Assembly (NCBI GenBank): GCA_036186865.1
Contig: AP025071.1
Span: 12,386,585 to 12,450,584, forward strand
Direction: 5' to 3'
DNA length: 64,000 nt
From: Eustoma russellianum
Lineage: Eukaryota > Streptophyta > Magnoliopsida > Gentianales > Gentianaceae
Part shown: in pieces, positions 8,683-18,900 of the stretch
How positions within the stretch are numbered: the stretch's first letter is position 1
Layout: every line of letters begins with the position of its first letter
Translations under genes and position numbers: made by a program
The notes under the pieces: model-generated
The model's database searches: none
The model's input: only the letters and a program-made list of their open reading frames with translations
Told to the model about the DNA's origin: nothing

Positions 8683-10069
8683 TTTGAGATGGAAAGAGAG
8701 AGATTTTTGTGTCTCAAACTTTATGACATATTGTGACTATTTTGGCATGATTTGATAATTGATTATTTGGCATATATTTAGTGTTTTTTTTCAGAATATC
8801 CATGTCATCAAATGATGACAACAATGAGCCAATCAAAAGGTGCCAAGTAAGCAATGACTAAATGATGGTCCAATGGAGTGATGCCAAGTAAGCAAAATGT
8901 TGTCACCATGATGTCTCACACTCTCTCAAGCAATTAAAAGGAAAGTTTCAAGAGGGGAGAAGAGGTATAGTGGACGGCTGGAATGTCATAAAAATGAAGG
9001 AGTAGAACAAACAAAAACAAGGCCAAGAATTACATTGAAAAGTGATCAAAGTGCAAAAGCTCTCTTCTCCTTCACTTTCTTTCTTTCTTCTCTTGTAAAA
9101 AGCCTATTGTACTTTACTTCTTTCATCCTTGAATAGGCTTCATAGAAACCACCATTCATTCATCATTGTACAAGATTGATCAAGGTGTGATCAATCTTCA
9201 TTCTAGCGAGGTGGTGGTGTTCGTGCAAATTGTACTCACAATACAAGGTTTGTAAAGGGTTGGAGTTAAGGTGTAACTCTATCAACCCTGCGGTAAGGTG
9301 TACTGCGTGTGTGAAATTAGTGTGAACCAAGGAAGGTGTTCCTTGAAGACTGGAGTAGGTTGTTTATAACCGAACCAGTATAAAATTCTTGGTGCAATTT
9401 ACTTTCTGCATTTACGTTTCAGTTTCTGCGCTGTTTACTCACATTGTTCACGTTCGAAAAAAATAGTAAACGTTTTCTAAAAATTATAAAAATTTCCAGA
9501 AACATACATAAACGTTCTAGGGTTAATTTGGCACAAGTTTCAACCCTTTTGGACAAGTATAAGTCATCCAAACATCAAAAGTTCTGAGACTAGTGCAGTC
9601 TGATTTTCAGACTTGCAAAGGTTGAGACTTTGGGTGTATTTGACCTACTTCCCAAAAGAATTTTCAAAAACTGTTTCAACCCATTTAAATACAGTGTGTG
9701 AAGAGTTATTGGTCAAATTTTCAGATCATTTGGACATTCACACAAATAGGAATTAATTTTTCAAAACCATCTACCGGTTCTGGCAGATTTGCACAATCTG
9801 AGTGCCAACGGTTTTTGAAGGGGTTAAAGGTTGAATTTTGATTTGAAATTTTTAGGGGACCCTCACAACATCTGAGGCTAAGTTCTCTCAAAATTTCATA
9901 ATTTTTGGAGACCTCTAACCTAGTTTTTAAAACGTTTTAAAACTGGTCCTGAAAACAGAATCTGTTTTCAGAACTTGAATTGGTTAGGTTTAAAGAAATT
10001 TTAAAAACCATATTTTCCGCACCACCTATTCAACCCCCCCTTCTAGTGGTGCCTTGCAGATCCTACAAG

Positions 10070-10081
10070 TGGTATCAGAGC
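10070..10081 (+). other. Primer binding site of element D
   Basis: TGGTATCAGAGC, complementary to the 3' end of initiator tRNA-Met, begins two bases after the LTR. It is the usual primer site of plant copia elements and is identical to that of TRIM C. Confidence 0.93.
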
Positions 10082-10121
10082 GCAGGAACACTCACTTCAA
10101 AGAATCCAACGATTCAGTGAG

Positions 10122-12011
10122 ATGGCAACCACAACCGTGCAAGAAGGAATGTCAACCATAAGGCCTCCTCTTTTTGACGGTGAGTCTTTCATTCAATGGA
10201 AGGTAAGAATGAAACTCTTCTTTATGGCAATAGATATTGATCTTTGGTCCATTATAGAAGATGGTCCTTTTGTTCCATCTAAGTTGTCCACTGTAGACGG
10301 AGTCACATTAGAAGTCATTAAAACTAGACAAGAATATACAAGTGATGATAAAAAGAAACTTAGCATGAATGCTAAAGCCATGCAACTAATATTAAATGGC
10401 CTAAGTAAAAGTGAGGCTAGTTACGTGTCAAATTGTCCTAGTGCTCAAGAGATGTGGCATATTCTTGAAATGAAACATGAAGGGACTAGCCAAGTAAAGG
10501 AGTCCAAAATTAACATGCTCATGTCCACACTTGAGTCTTTTAAATTATTGCCCAATGAGTCTATTGTAGATATGGATCTTCGTTTGACTAACATCTACAA
10601 CTCTCTTGAGTCTCTTGGTAAGGCTTTTACTACGCAGGAAAAGGTGCAGAAAGTTCTACGAAGCCTTCCTTCTGAATGGGACCCTAAAGTAACGGCCATA
10701 GAAGAAAGCAAAGAGACCAAATCAATTAAAATGGAAGAACTAATCGGATCACTTAAGGTATATGAAAACAAACTTGCTTTAAGACATTCTGAGTCTATTT
10801 CTAATAATGATAGGGCCATAGCATTTAAATCAAATGAATACGTCGTAGATGATAGTGATACAGATTCCGATGACGAGGACTTAATCACAATGGCTAAGAG
10901 ATTAAGAAAAATATTGAGAAAATCGATTAAACATAAGTCCACCTCATCTAAGGATCATAAAAATAAAAATAAAGAAATAAAGTGCTATGAATGCGGCAAA
11001 CTCGGACATCTATCATATGACTGCCATAATAAAGAAAAACAAACAAACAAATACCCTGACAAGGATTGGAACAAGAATAGACTCGTCTCAGAACCTAAGC
11101 AAAGGAGAAGAGCATTCAAAGCCTCCACTTGGAGTGACACATCGGACTCTGAGACTGATGATACGGAAGAACACAAGGCACAAGCATGCTTTACATCTAA
11201 AGCATCAAATGAGGTAACTTCCGACTCTGATTCCGATTCTGAATGTTCATATGATGATTTATTTAGTCAGTATTTAGAATTGCATAAATTTTCAAAGACT
11301 CTTGCAAAAGAAAAGAAACGATTAATTGAAGACAAGAAATTGTTAGAATCTTCTAACGAAAATCTTGTTGCTCAATTAAACGATTCTAAAGAAGAGTCAT
11401 CATGTATCATCAATGCATTAAAATCTGAAATTTCATCATTGACATCCGAGAACGTTGAATTGAAATCCGAGATTTCAAAATTAAAATCAAGGAATGCCGA
11501 TGTAGAGAAAAAGGTGAAACAGTTTGATACAGGATCCAACATGCTGCATCGCATTATATCATCACAAAAGCATGACAGTGACAAAACGGGGTTGGGATAC
11601 GTTGATAAAAATAAAGTATCAACCAAACCAACAAAGTTTGTTATGTCTAAGAAAGCAGACTCCCCAAAGCCTCAAGTGGCGTCTAAGATGACGCAAAAAT
11701 TGCATATTCCCTCATCACGCCCCACCTCTTCATCATATCATGCGAAACACAATGTTGTACCATATAGATATGAAAAGAAAAGAGTGATGCATACACGGCA
11801 TTCAATCCATCCACGCGCTATGCATACAAACACAAGGACATATCCAAAGCGTTCTACATATAATGTGTATAAAGGAGTCCTTGGCCAAAGGCCAGATACA
11901 GTCGCACCAAAAGTTTATTATGTTGCGTTTTCATCATCTTTCTCACCTTTTGGAAGACCTAGAAAGGTCACCCAAATTTGGGTACCAAAAGGGACATTTT
12001 CAAAGGGTTGA
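10122..12011 (+). CDS. gag: Intact Sirevirus-type Gag of element D (629 aa)
   Basis: Gag packages element RNA into virus-like particles in the cytoplasm. The frame is uninterrupted from ATG 10122, the first ATG after the primer site, to TGA 12011. The N-terminal 220 residues match the copia Gag (UBN2-like) domain, with HEGTSQVKESKINML near residue 120. Asp/Ser-rich runs follow. A CCHC zinc knuckle (CYECGKLGHLSYDC) is at about residues 288-301. A coiled coil spans about 393-463, then a basic tail. The protein stops just after QIWVPKG, where a Sirevirus polyprotein would continue into protease and integrase; here a stop and polypurine tracts follow. Sirevirus Gags are known for a C-terminal coiled coil. 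The gene looks functional and young, the only clearly intact gag in the window. Confidence 0.93.
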   Translation: MATTTVQEGMSTIRPPLFDGESFIQWKVRMKLFFMAIDIDLWSIIEDGPFVPSKLSTVDGVTLEVIKTRQEYTSDDKKKLSMNAKAMQLILNGLSKSEASYVSNCPSAQEMWHILEMKHEGTSQVKESKINMLMSTLESFKLLPNESIVDMDLRLTNIYNSLESLGKAFTTQEKVQKVLRSLPSEWDPKVTAIEESKETKSIKMEELIGSLKVYENKLALRHSESISNNDRAIAFKSNEYVVDDSDTDSDDEDLITMAKRLRKILRKSIKHKSTSSKDHKNKNKEIKCYECGKLGHLSYDCHNKEKQTNKYPDKDWNKNRLVSEPKQRRRAFKASTWSDTSDSETDDTEEHKAQACFTSKASNEVTSDSDSDSECSYDDLFSQYLELHKFSKTLAKEKKRLIEDKKLLESSNENLVAQLNDSKEESSCIINALKSEISSLTSENVELKSEISKLKSRNADVEKKVKQFDTGSNMLHRIISSQKHDSDKTGLGYVDKNKVSTKPTKFVMSKKADSPKPQVASKMTQKLHIPSSRPTSSSYHAKHNVVPYRYEKKRVMHTRHSIHPRAMHTNTRTYPKRSTYNVYKGVLGQRPDTVAPKVYYVAFSSSFSPFGRPRKVTQIWVPKGTFSKG

Positions 12012-12100
12012 ATAAACAACCCTTACAAACGCACAAATATGAACTGCATGATTTTCTTTTCTTCATCTTTACAGGCATTTTTTGATTTGCTTTCCAAAAT

Positions 12101-12310
12101 AAAGGGGGAGAGAAAGCATGATTTAAGGGGGAGATTTAAGGGGGAGAGAGAAATGATTAAAGGGGGAGAGAGATACTGATTGCATAAATCAAGGGGGAGC
12201 GGACTCGAAATTTAAATTTCGAATTTTGAATCTATGCATAATTGAAGGGGGAGCGATAGGATTTAAATCATGTGCATAAGTTATTTTGAAAATCATCAAA
12301 AGGGGGAGAT
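12101..12310 (+). repeat. Seven polypurine tracts downstream of gag in D
   Basis: GGGGGAG occurs at about 12104, 12127, 12140, 12162, 12193, 12247 and 12302. The last reads AAAAGGGGGAGAT and touches the 3' LTR. Multiplied tracts are a Sirevirus trait. No ORF is present between the gag stop and the LTR. Confidence 0.88.
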
Positions 12311-15300
12311 TGTAGAGAAAAAGGGGTTTGAGTGATTTTCAAATGCATGATTTAAATGTGCACAAAAACGAGCATAAGATATAAACGTGCATAAGTGAAC
12401 ATGTGTGCATGATAACTTGCCATTACTTGCCATATTTAGCTTATATATTATGTTGCCGTACTAACGAGCCATGAAGCATTAAAGCTTACATCATATGGCG
12501 AACATTTGTTGAGTTTATACTATTTTCAGGTGCCACAATTAATGAACTAAAGTAGTTCATTAAGTGAAGTACTTAGTTTAATAAACTAAGTAGTTCATTA
12601 AAGGAAGATGCATTTGGAAAAGGCACAAAGGTAACATGGCTATGGAAGGAAAGTCTTCTCCTCCTCCCCACATTCAATGTCACACGCCTTTTATACATAT
12701 ATATACTATATTTTCAGATTTTTTATAAAAGGCACATACACATGTATTCCAACGTACTACCGACACGTTATATATCTTACGTACGTACGTTAATGTCACA
12801 CCACTATACTTAACTCATATTTATGAGTACATTCAGGTCTTATATCATATGATATAAGATATGGTGATGACAAATTAAATACGACACGATAAAAGGTTCT
12901 AAACCGAAATTTGTCGTATCGGGCGATACCGAAACTTCGCCAACGTGTCACGTACTTGCCATAAATAAATGGCCAGCCCATATACATCAAAATTTATTAA
13001 AAATTTCGTGCCATACACTGTATATTGAGACAAAAATACTTTCCATGTTGGCACACACAAATCATCCCACATTTAGGCCAAAATGTGAAGATTCCAATTT
13101 TATTTTTGTCACATGTTTATGGTACCACTTTAAATCAGCCAAGTGCTGGAAATTAAAGTATATATTATATATATTATGTATAACATAATATATATAGCAT
13201 GTGCAAAAGTTGGAATTTAAATTAGAGAAAAATCGGGTAATCGATAAATATCGAAAATTCGGTTTTCTACGCACTTGACATGGAACGTTTTTTTTTTGAA
13301 CATGATGTGGCACGTATCTAGACACTTTTTACATATAATATACATCTTAAAGTGTTCTAGAAAATTAAATTAAGGGCTGATTGGAATATTACATGTGTGT
13401 ATTATTAAATGTGCACTATTTTTCAAAGTTAGCAAAAATAAATTTCAGCACATGTATATACACTTTCTCAACGCCACCTACAGCTTATGTGGAGCACATG
13501 TGGAGCCTTGTTGGCATGTTGATTGGTCAAGAATCAATCATACAATGTTGATGAATCAAAGAGAGAAGCTACAAAAGGTAAGTTTTCAACATACACCTCT
13601 CTTATGTCACATGCTGAAAATTTCAGCATGTCACACTAGTTGTGGACGTTTTCTTCAATAGTAAGGAAGATATTTTGCTAATTTTTCATTAAGGAATAAA
13701 TCAAAGAAGTTATGGAAATGATTTGAATTGTATTAAGTGTGATATTCTTTATATCACACATGCTGAAATTTTTCAGCATGTGTGAAAATGGTGTGGCCGA
13801 ATTTCATCTCCTTTTGGTGTCCAAATTCATTCTCAAACTTGTAGCAAGACTTGCCTTAAATATTGGTTGTATTTTTATGGAAGAAATTCAAAGAAAAATG
13901 GAAGAAATATTAATTTAATCTCACATGGTAAATGCTGAAAATTTCAGCATTAACATATTGATATGGCCGAATTCTTTGAGATGGAAAGAGAGAGATTTTT
14001 GTGTCTCAAACTTTATGACATATTGTGACTATTTTGGCATGATTTGATAATTGATTATTTGGCATATATTTAGTGTTTTTTTTCAGAATATCCATGTCAT
14101 CAAATGATGACAACAATGAGCCAATCAAAAGGTGCCAAGTAAGCAATGACTAAATGATGGTCCAATGGAGTGATGCCAAGTAAGCAAAATGTTGTCACCA
14201 TGATGTCTCACACTCTCTCAAGCAATTAAAAGGAAAGTTTCAAGAGGGGAGAAGAGGTATAGTGGACGGCTGGAATGTCATAAAAATGAAGGAGTAGAAC
14301 AAACAAAAACAAGGCCAAGAATTACATTGAAAAGTGATCAAAGTGCAAAAGCTCTCTTCTCCTTCACTTTCTTTCTTTCTTCTCTTGTAAAAAGCCTATT
14401 GTACTTTACTTCTTTCATCCTTGAATAGGCTTCATAGAAACCACCATTCATTCATCATTGTACAAGATTGATCAAGGTGTGATCAATCTTCATTCTAGCG
14501 AGGTGGTGGTGTTCGTGCAAATTGTACTCACAATACAAGGTTTGTAAAGGGTTGGAGTTAAGGTGTAACTCTATCAACCCTGCGGTAAGGTGTACTGCGT
14601 GTGTGAAATTAGTGTGAACCAAGGAAGGTGTTCCTTGAAGACTGGAGTAGGTTGTTTATAACCGAACCAGTATAAAATTCTTGGTGCAATTTACTTTCTG
14701 CATTTACGTTTCAGTTTCTGCGCTGTTTACTCACATTGTTCACGTTCGAAAAAAATAGTAAACGTTTTCTAAAAATTATAAAAATTTCCAGAAACATACA
14801 TAAACGTTCTAGGGTTAATTTGGCACAAGTTTCAACCCTTTTGGACAAGTATAAGTCATCCAAACATCAAAAGTTCTGAGACTAGTGCAGTCTGATTTTC
14901 AGACTTGCAAAGGTTGAGACTTTGGGTGTATTTGACCTACTTCCCAAAAGAATTTTCAAAAACTGTTTCAACCCATTTAAATACAGTGTGTGAAGAGTTA
15001 TTGGTCAAATTTTCAGATCATTTGGACATTCACACAAATAGGAATTAATTTTTCAAAACCATCTACCGGTTCTGGCAGATTTGCACAATCTGAGTGCCAA
15101 CGGTTTTTGAAGGGGTTAAAGGTTGAATTTTGATTTGAAATTTTTAGGGGACCCTCACAACATCTGAGGCTAAGTTCTCTCAAAATTTCATAATTTTTGG
15201 AGACCTCTAACCTAGTTTTTAAAACGTTTTAAAACTATCCTGAAAACAGAATCTGTTTTCAGAACTTGAATTGGTTAGGTTTAAAGAAATTTTAAAAACC

Positions 15301-15359
15301 ATATTTTCCGCACCACCTATTCAACCCCCCCCTTCTAGTGGTGCCTTGCAGATCCTACA
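12311..15359 (+). repeat. 3' LTR of element D (3049 bp)
   Basis: It aligns end to end with 7020-10067. Differences seen by eye: C/T at 7341, C/T at 7503, T/G near 8571, GG-to-A near 9955, and changes in one T-run and one C-run. It carries the same palindromes. No gene is present. Confidence 0.94.
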
Positions 15360-15364
15360 CATCT

Positions 15365-15413
15365 CTTATTACCAATTGGTTTTGGGAGAGATGGTAGCGC
15401 CTGAGGTCCTACA
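15365..15413 (+). repeat. 3' LTR of TRIM C, second part (49 bp)
   Basis: It continues the TRIM LTR after the CATCT duplication, from CTTATTACCAATTGG to GTCCTACA, and is followed by the right AGATT duplication (15414-15418). Confidence 0.9.
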
Positions 15414-15870
15414 AGATTTGGGCTGATGAAAGACGTAGACCCTTGGAATTTCAACAAGGATAAAAAGTTTTCTTAAATGTCTCTCTCTATCTAAGGGAGT
15501 TAAGAGATTTGGCATTAAAGGGAAGTCGAGCCCAAGATTCATTGGACCATATGAAATTCTGGTTGGTGAAGTTGTGTATCGCCTGGCGTTGCCCCCATCA
15601 CTGTCCCAGTTGCATGATGTGTTCCACGTCTCCCAACTTCGTCAGTATGTTTATGATCCAAGCCACATTCTTGAAGATCAGCAGCTGAAGGTTGAAGAAG
15701 ATACATCTTATGTAGAGGAGTCCTTAAAGATCATTGATTGGAAAGAGAAAAAGTTAAGGAAGAGATCCATACCTATGGTGAAAGTCTAGTGGAAACACCA
15801 TTCTGGAGATGAAGCCACTTGGGAGACTGAGGAAAGCATGAGGAATGAATACCCACATCTTTTTGACTAG
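15414..15870 (+). pseudogene. pol: Tekay integrase C-terminus and chromodomain-like tail of B
   Basis: It resumes the integrase cut at 6660 with the coding sequence for WADERRRPLEF. The integrase C-terminal fold follows (PRFIGPYEIL, about 15535; FHVSQLRQYVYDPSH, about 15620). The tail ends HSGDEATWETEE...YPHLFD and TAG at 15870, the place and wording of a chromodomain, which in chromoviruses steers integration to particular chromatin. It is damaged: a stop near 15465 with a probable frameshift, and a TAG at 15787 inside the tail. Confidence 0.85.
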
Positions 15871-15878
15871 TTCTCTTC

Positions 15879-15915
15879 AGTTTCGAGGACGAAACTTATG
15901 TTAAGGGGGAGAGGA
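15879..15915 (+). other. Conserved hairpin and polypurine tract of B
   Basis: AGTTTCG-AGGA-CGAAACT (15879-15896) forms a perfect 7-bp stem. A TTAAGGGGGAGAGGA tract follows at 15901-15915 and abuts the LTR. Element K has the same hairpin at 53750-53767. Confidence 0.8.
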
Positions 15916-18900
15916 TGTTGTACCCATCGTGAAACTATTATGTACCCCCGATGTATATGAAGTGGCTTAATAAAATCCTATTTCCCAATTACAATTTTCT
16001 ACATTCCAATTATTTTCTTTCTTTTATAGGTGCCTTAAGAAAAATAATATTCTATAAGCAAATATATAAATTATAGGTATGGATAATGCTTCATGGTGAA
16101 ATACCAATTATGCCCTCCCAACATTTCGAAAAAATAGAGGGGAAAGAAAATCGGCCATGCTTAAGAGGATCTAGAACCATCCTCTTTTAATAACCTAACT
16201 AACCCACTAAAAAGACTTTTTTTAACTAACCCTCAAAAGCTACAACTTCTATTAAATAGCCAACATCCATTTACTTCCCTCTCATGATTGTGTTCCAAGA
16301 CAAGTGAAGAGTCTCCCCTTTCCCTCCCTTTTTACATTCGGCCGGCCACCCCCTTGAAACTCCGTGGATTTTTCTTCAACCTCATAACAAGCATGCTCCA
16401 TTCCATCCACATTCCATCCACTTAACTCCTCTCAAGGAAATATCCAAACACTTCAAGTGATTCAAACACTCAAGGAACCTCTTGACCGAAGGTGTTCCTA
16501 GTAGTGCTCGAAGACCATCTCATTCAACTCTCAAGCTTCATGCTAGGTAATCAAGTCTCTTAAACATCTCCTTTAATCCTAGATTATCAACTTGTGAAGC
16601 TCACTTTGTTCTCTATTTCCCCCAAAAATCTTGACATTGCATGTGCCTCTAGGTGAGGAATCTTCAAGCTCCTTAGCGTAGGTGTCCTTCAAGTGAGCCA
16701 TGCCAATACAAGTTCCATATTGGTAAGGATTCTAGACCTCTATATGTCCATTCTAACTCACCGTGAAGCTTAAATTTGGATGTTTCCCTAACCCCGTAAA
16801 CCGTGAGTCTTAGAAAGAAAAAGGAAGGTGATATCTTCAAGCTCTCAAGAAGTGGTGATAGTTTGGCGGCTAGGTTGCAACACTAAGCTATTTGGTAAGA
16901 AAGCTATCTTAGATATAGTTCATTTACCTTTAGATTTGTGGCTAACGCTGACCTCCACCTTTGACTTCAAAACCGTGTACACCACGGTGGAGTAGGAGGA
17001 GATTTCAAGCTATTCGATCCACTTTAAGCTAAGAAGAATTTCGGACTCAACAAGAGGCAAGTATACTCTAGACTTTCATGATTTATTTAAGGAGTTAATG
17101 ACTTGAATGTTTAGGCATAGTAAGGTATGATTTTTAGATTACATGGTAAGCATGAAATAGTAAAGTTTATAAACCTCGGTGAATCATTAGTATAAAAGTT
17201 TACCCTTTGGCTTGTGTTACTTGATGGATATGTTAAGACCACTCTTTTTAGCATGTAGTATGTTACATAATTCTTATATTTGGTCTGCAATGGTAACATA
17301 ACAATGAATGGTATGAATCTTGTATGTTACGTGTTCCATGATGCTTGAAATAGCCAAAATGACAAGTCAAGTGGACTGTTTTCGGGTCTTTTGAAAAACA
17401 GCCTTAGAAGACATTTGAAGGTATTAATGGGTGTTAAATTAAGGTAATATGGTCCATAAGAATGTTGGTCTAATGACCCTTGATGAACTATGTTGAGAAT
17501 AGTGTTAAATCATGAGTTGTGGATGAGTATGTTTGTGTGTTCTAGTTCGGCCTTAATAGGGTCTAATAGGAAATGGATGGTGTTTATTTTTCTTTATTTA
17601 GGAGCATGTTTAGGACATATTCTCATAATGAATTATGGCTGGAAAATTTGGATATCTTTGCTAAGTGAAGTCTATGTGTTCCAAGTTGTGCTATAGAGGT
17701 TAGAAGCGAAATTAGTCATGTTGTTGATATTTGTAGGACCGCTTGGTTTCATCACCGTGAGTATCCCTAATAAAGACCTAATAATCTACGAATAAATGTT
17801 TTTGGCAATGTGATATTATGGTTAATAAGTAGGATTAAAGGATGAAGGAGTAAATAATGCGTGTGATAAAGGACAAGGAGTGGTCTAAGAAAAATTCAAG
17901 AAACAGAACTGTTTTGAGTGTTATAATCATTGGCCTTGAAATGAACCTTGTGATTGCGCGAATAACCCCAAATTTGGTGTGCTGGTAGGCCATTATGCAT
18001 ATTAAGTGTGTGTGGTGGTAGATCGATAAAAAGACTAGTTCTATAATCTTAAAGGAACCTTAAGATGAACCTGTGCAAAACAGATTTCTGGGCGCATATG
18101 TTCTGGAAAAATAATTGTTTAACCACTTTAAAGGTCTTGGATTGCCTTGCAATTTTTATGGGAGTCACTTAAATAATTGGGTAAGATGTCTATGTAAAGA
18201 AATTGGCTAAAAGAATTCATTTGAGGGGTTAACAGCTGAAGAGAAGTCGGGTCATAATGTTTTGACATGTCCTTAATTGTTTAGGTGCGAAGATGGTGTT
18301 TGGGCTTAAGAAAATTATTCCCCAGTATGTTAACTTTGTTTTCCAGGTGGTATATATGAATAATTGATGATTTAAGGGCCATGAAAACGGAATGGAACAG
18401 GTACTACACAGCAGAAAGTTTGGCAGTGCCATGTCTGGTTGGAACCCGGATTTGAACCCCTTATGTTTATTGGATTGTTACGAAATTTTTATGTTTGATA
18501 GTTAGGACCTAATGTGCATGCCGTGTAAAAAGGTTCAGGGAATGAGTTGTCTTGATTGCATTTTGAGTCAAGGAAAATGAGTGCGATCTGCTGGAAAGTT
18601 ATTTTCAGCCTATGGGGTTGTACCTATGTCATGTCCTAAGGGATTTTTAAGATGATTCATGTCATGACTCTCATTGCATTTTATTCCATGTATCATGCAT
18701 GACCATGTGCATTACGAATCTGACTTTTCTCTAAGTTTTCCTTATGAAAGCAAGTTCTTTTCAAGTAAGCAAGTTTCCTTTATGCAAGTAGTTATTTATG
18801 GTTCCATGATTTTCAAAGAAATGCTCTATGATTTCCTTGCCGGCTAAGCATGCTCATAACCCGAGCCAGACCTGGGGTTAATAGGTCTGATGACATGATA

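Larger units (their letters stand above)
7020..10067 (+). repeat. 5' LTR of element D (3048 bp)
   Basis: It starts TGTAGAG and ends CCTACA, just before the primer site. Small ORFs in it (for example at 8103-8369) are repeated in the other LTR and code for nothing recognisable. It is AT-rich and full of palindromes: nested arms at 7246-7312, two perfect palindromes at 7522-7567 and three TGCTGAAA palindromes at 8317-8659. The last 600 bases before the end include a C-run (CAACCCCCCC, about 10032-10040) and the conserved GTGGTGCCTTGCAGATCCTACA end region. Confidence 0.93.
7020..15359 (+). mobile_element. Element D: gag-only, non-autonomous Sirevirus derivative (TR-GAG type), young
   Basis: D is 8340 bp: LTR (3048 bp), primer site, one gag ORF, seven polypurine tracts, LTR (3049 bp). 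It has no protease, integrase, RT or RNase H. The interior is only 2243 bp, shorter than one LTR. By eye the two LTRs differ by four substitutions and three single-base length changes (about 99.8% identical), so insertion was recent. The target duplication CATCT is perfect. Such elements, LTRs around gag alone, have been called TR-GAG; they need pol from relatives. Solo or partial LTRs of the same family occur at 19786, 21246, 31749 and 40437, so the family has a long history here. Confidence 0.92.
6661..15413 (+). mobile_element. Element C: TRIM (miniature LTR retrotransposon), split by D
   Basis: The uninterrupted element would be about 408 bp: a 173-bp LTR, 62 bp of interior and a 173-bp LTR. 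It has no coding capacity. The ends are TGTTAGG and GTCCTACA; a tRNA-Met-type primer site and a GAGGGGGAGAT polypurine tract fill the interior. The size fits TRIM elements. The two LTRs differ at roughly eight positions (about 95% identity), so C is older than D, which lies in its second LTR. C's TGTTAG start, polypurine tract and CCTACA end closely match Sirevirus A and derivative D, which hints at who mobilises it. Confidence 0.88.

Noticed and set aside
10070..10090. Possible tRNA-Met gene fragments at primer sites (6836, 10070, 37054, 52529)
   Set aside because: Only about 12 bases complementary to the tRNA 3' end are present, at LTR borders: primer sites, not tRNA genes.
16260..16700. 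Gene-like leader and exon in the B LTR (CT-rich, small ORFs)
   Set aside because: It lies within the defined LTR borders, with no ORF above about 70 codons and no domain. LTR transcripts often look like this.
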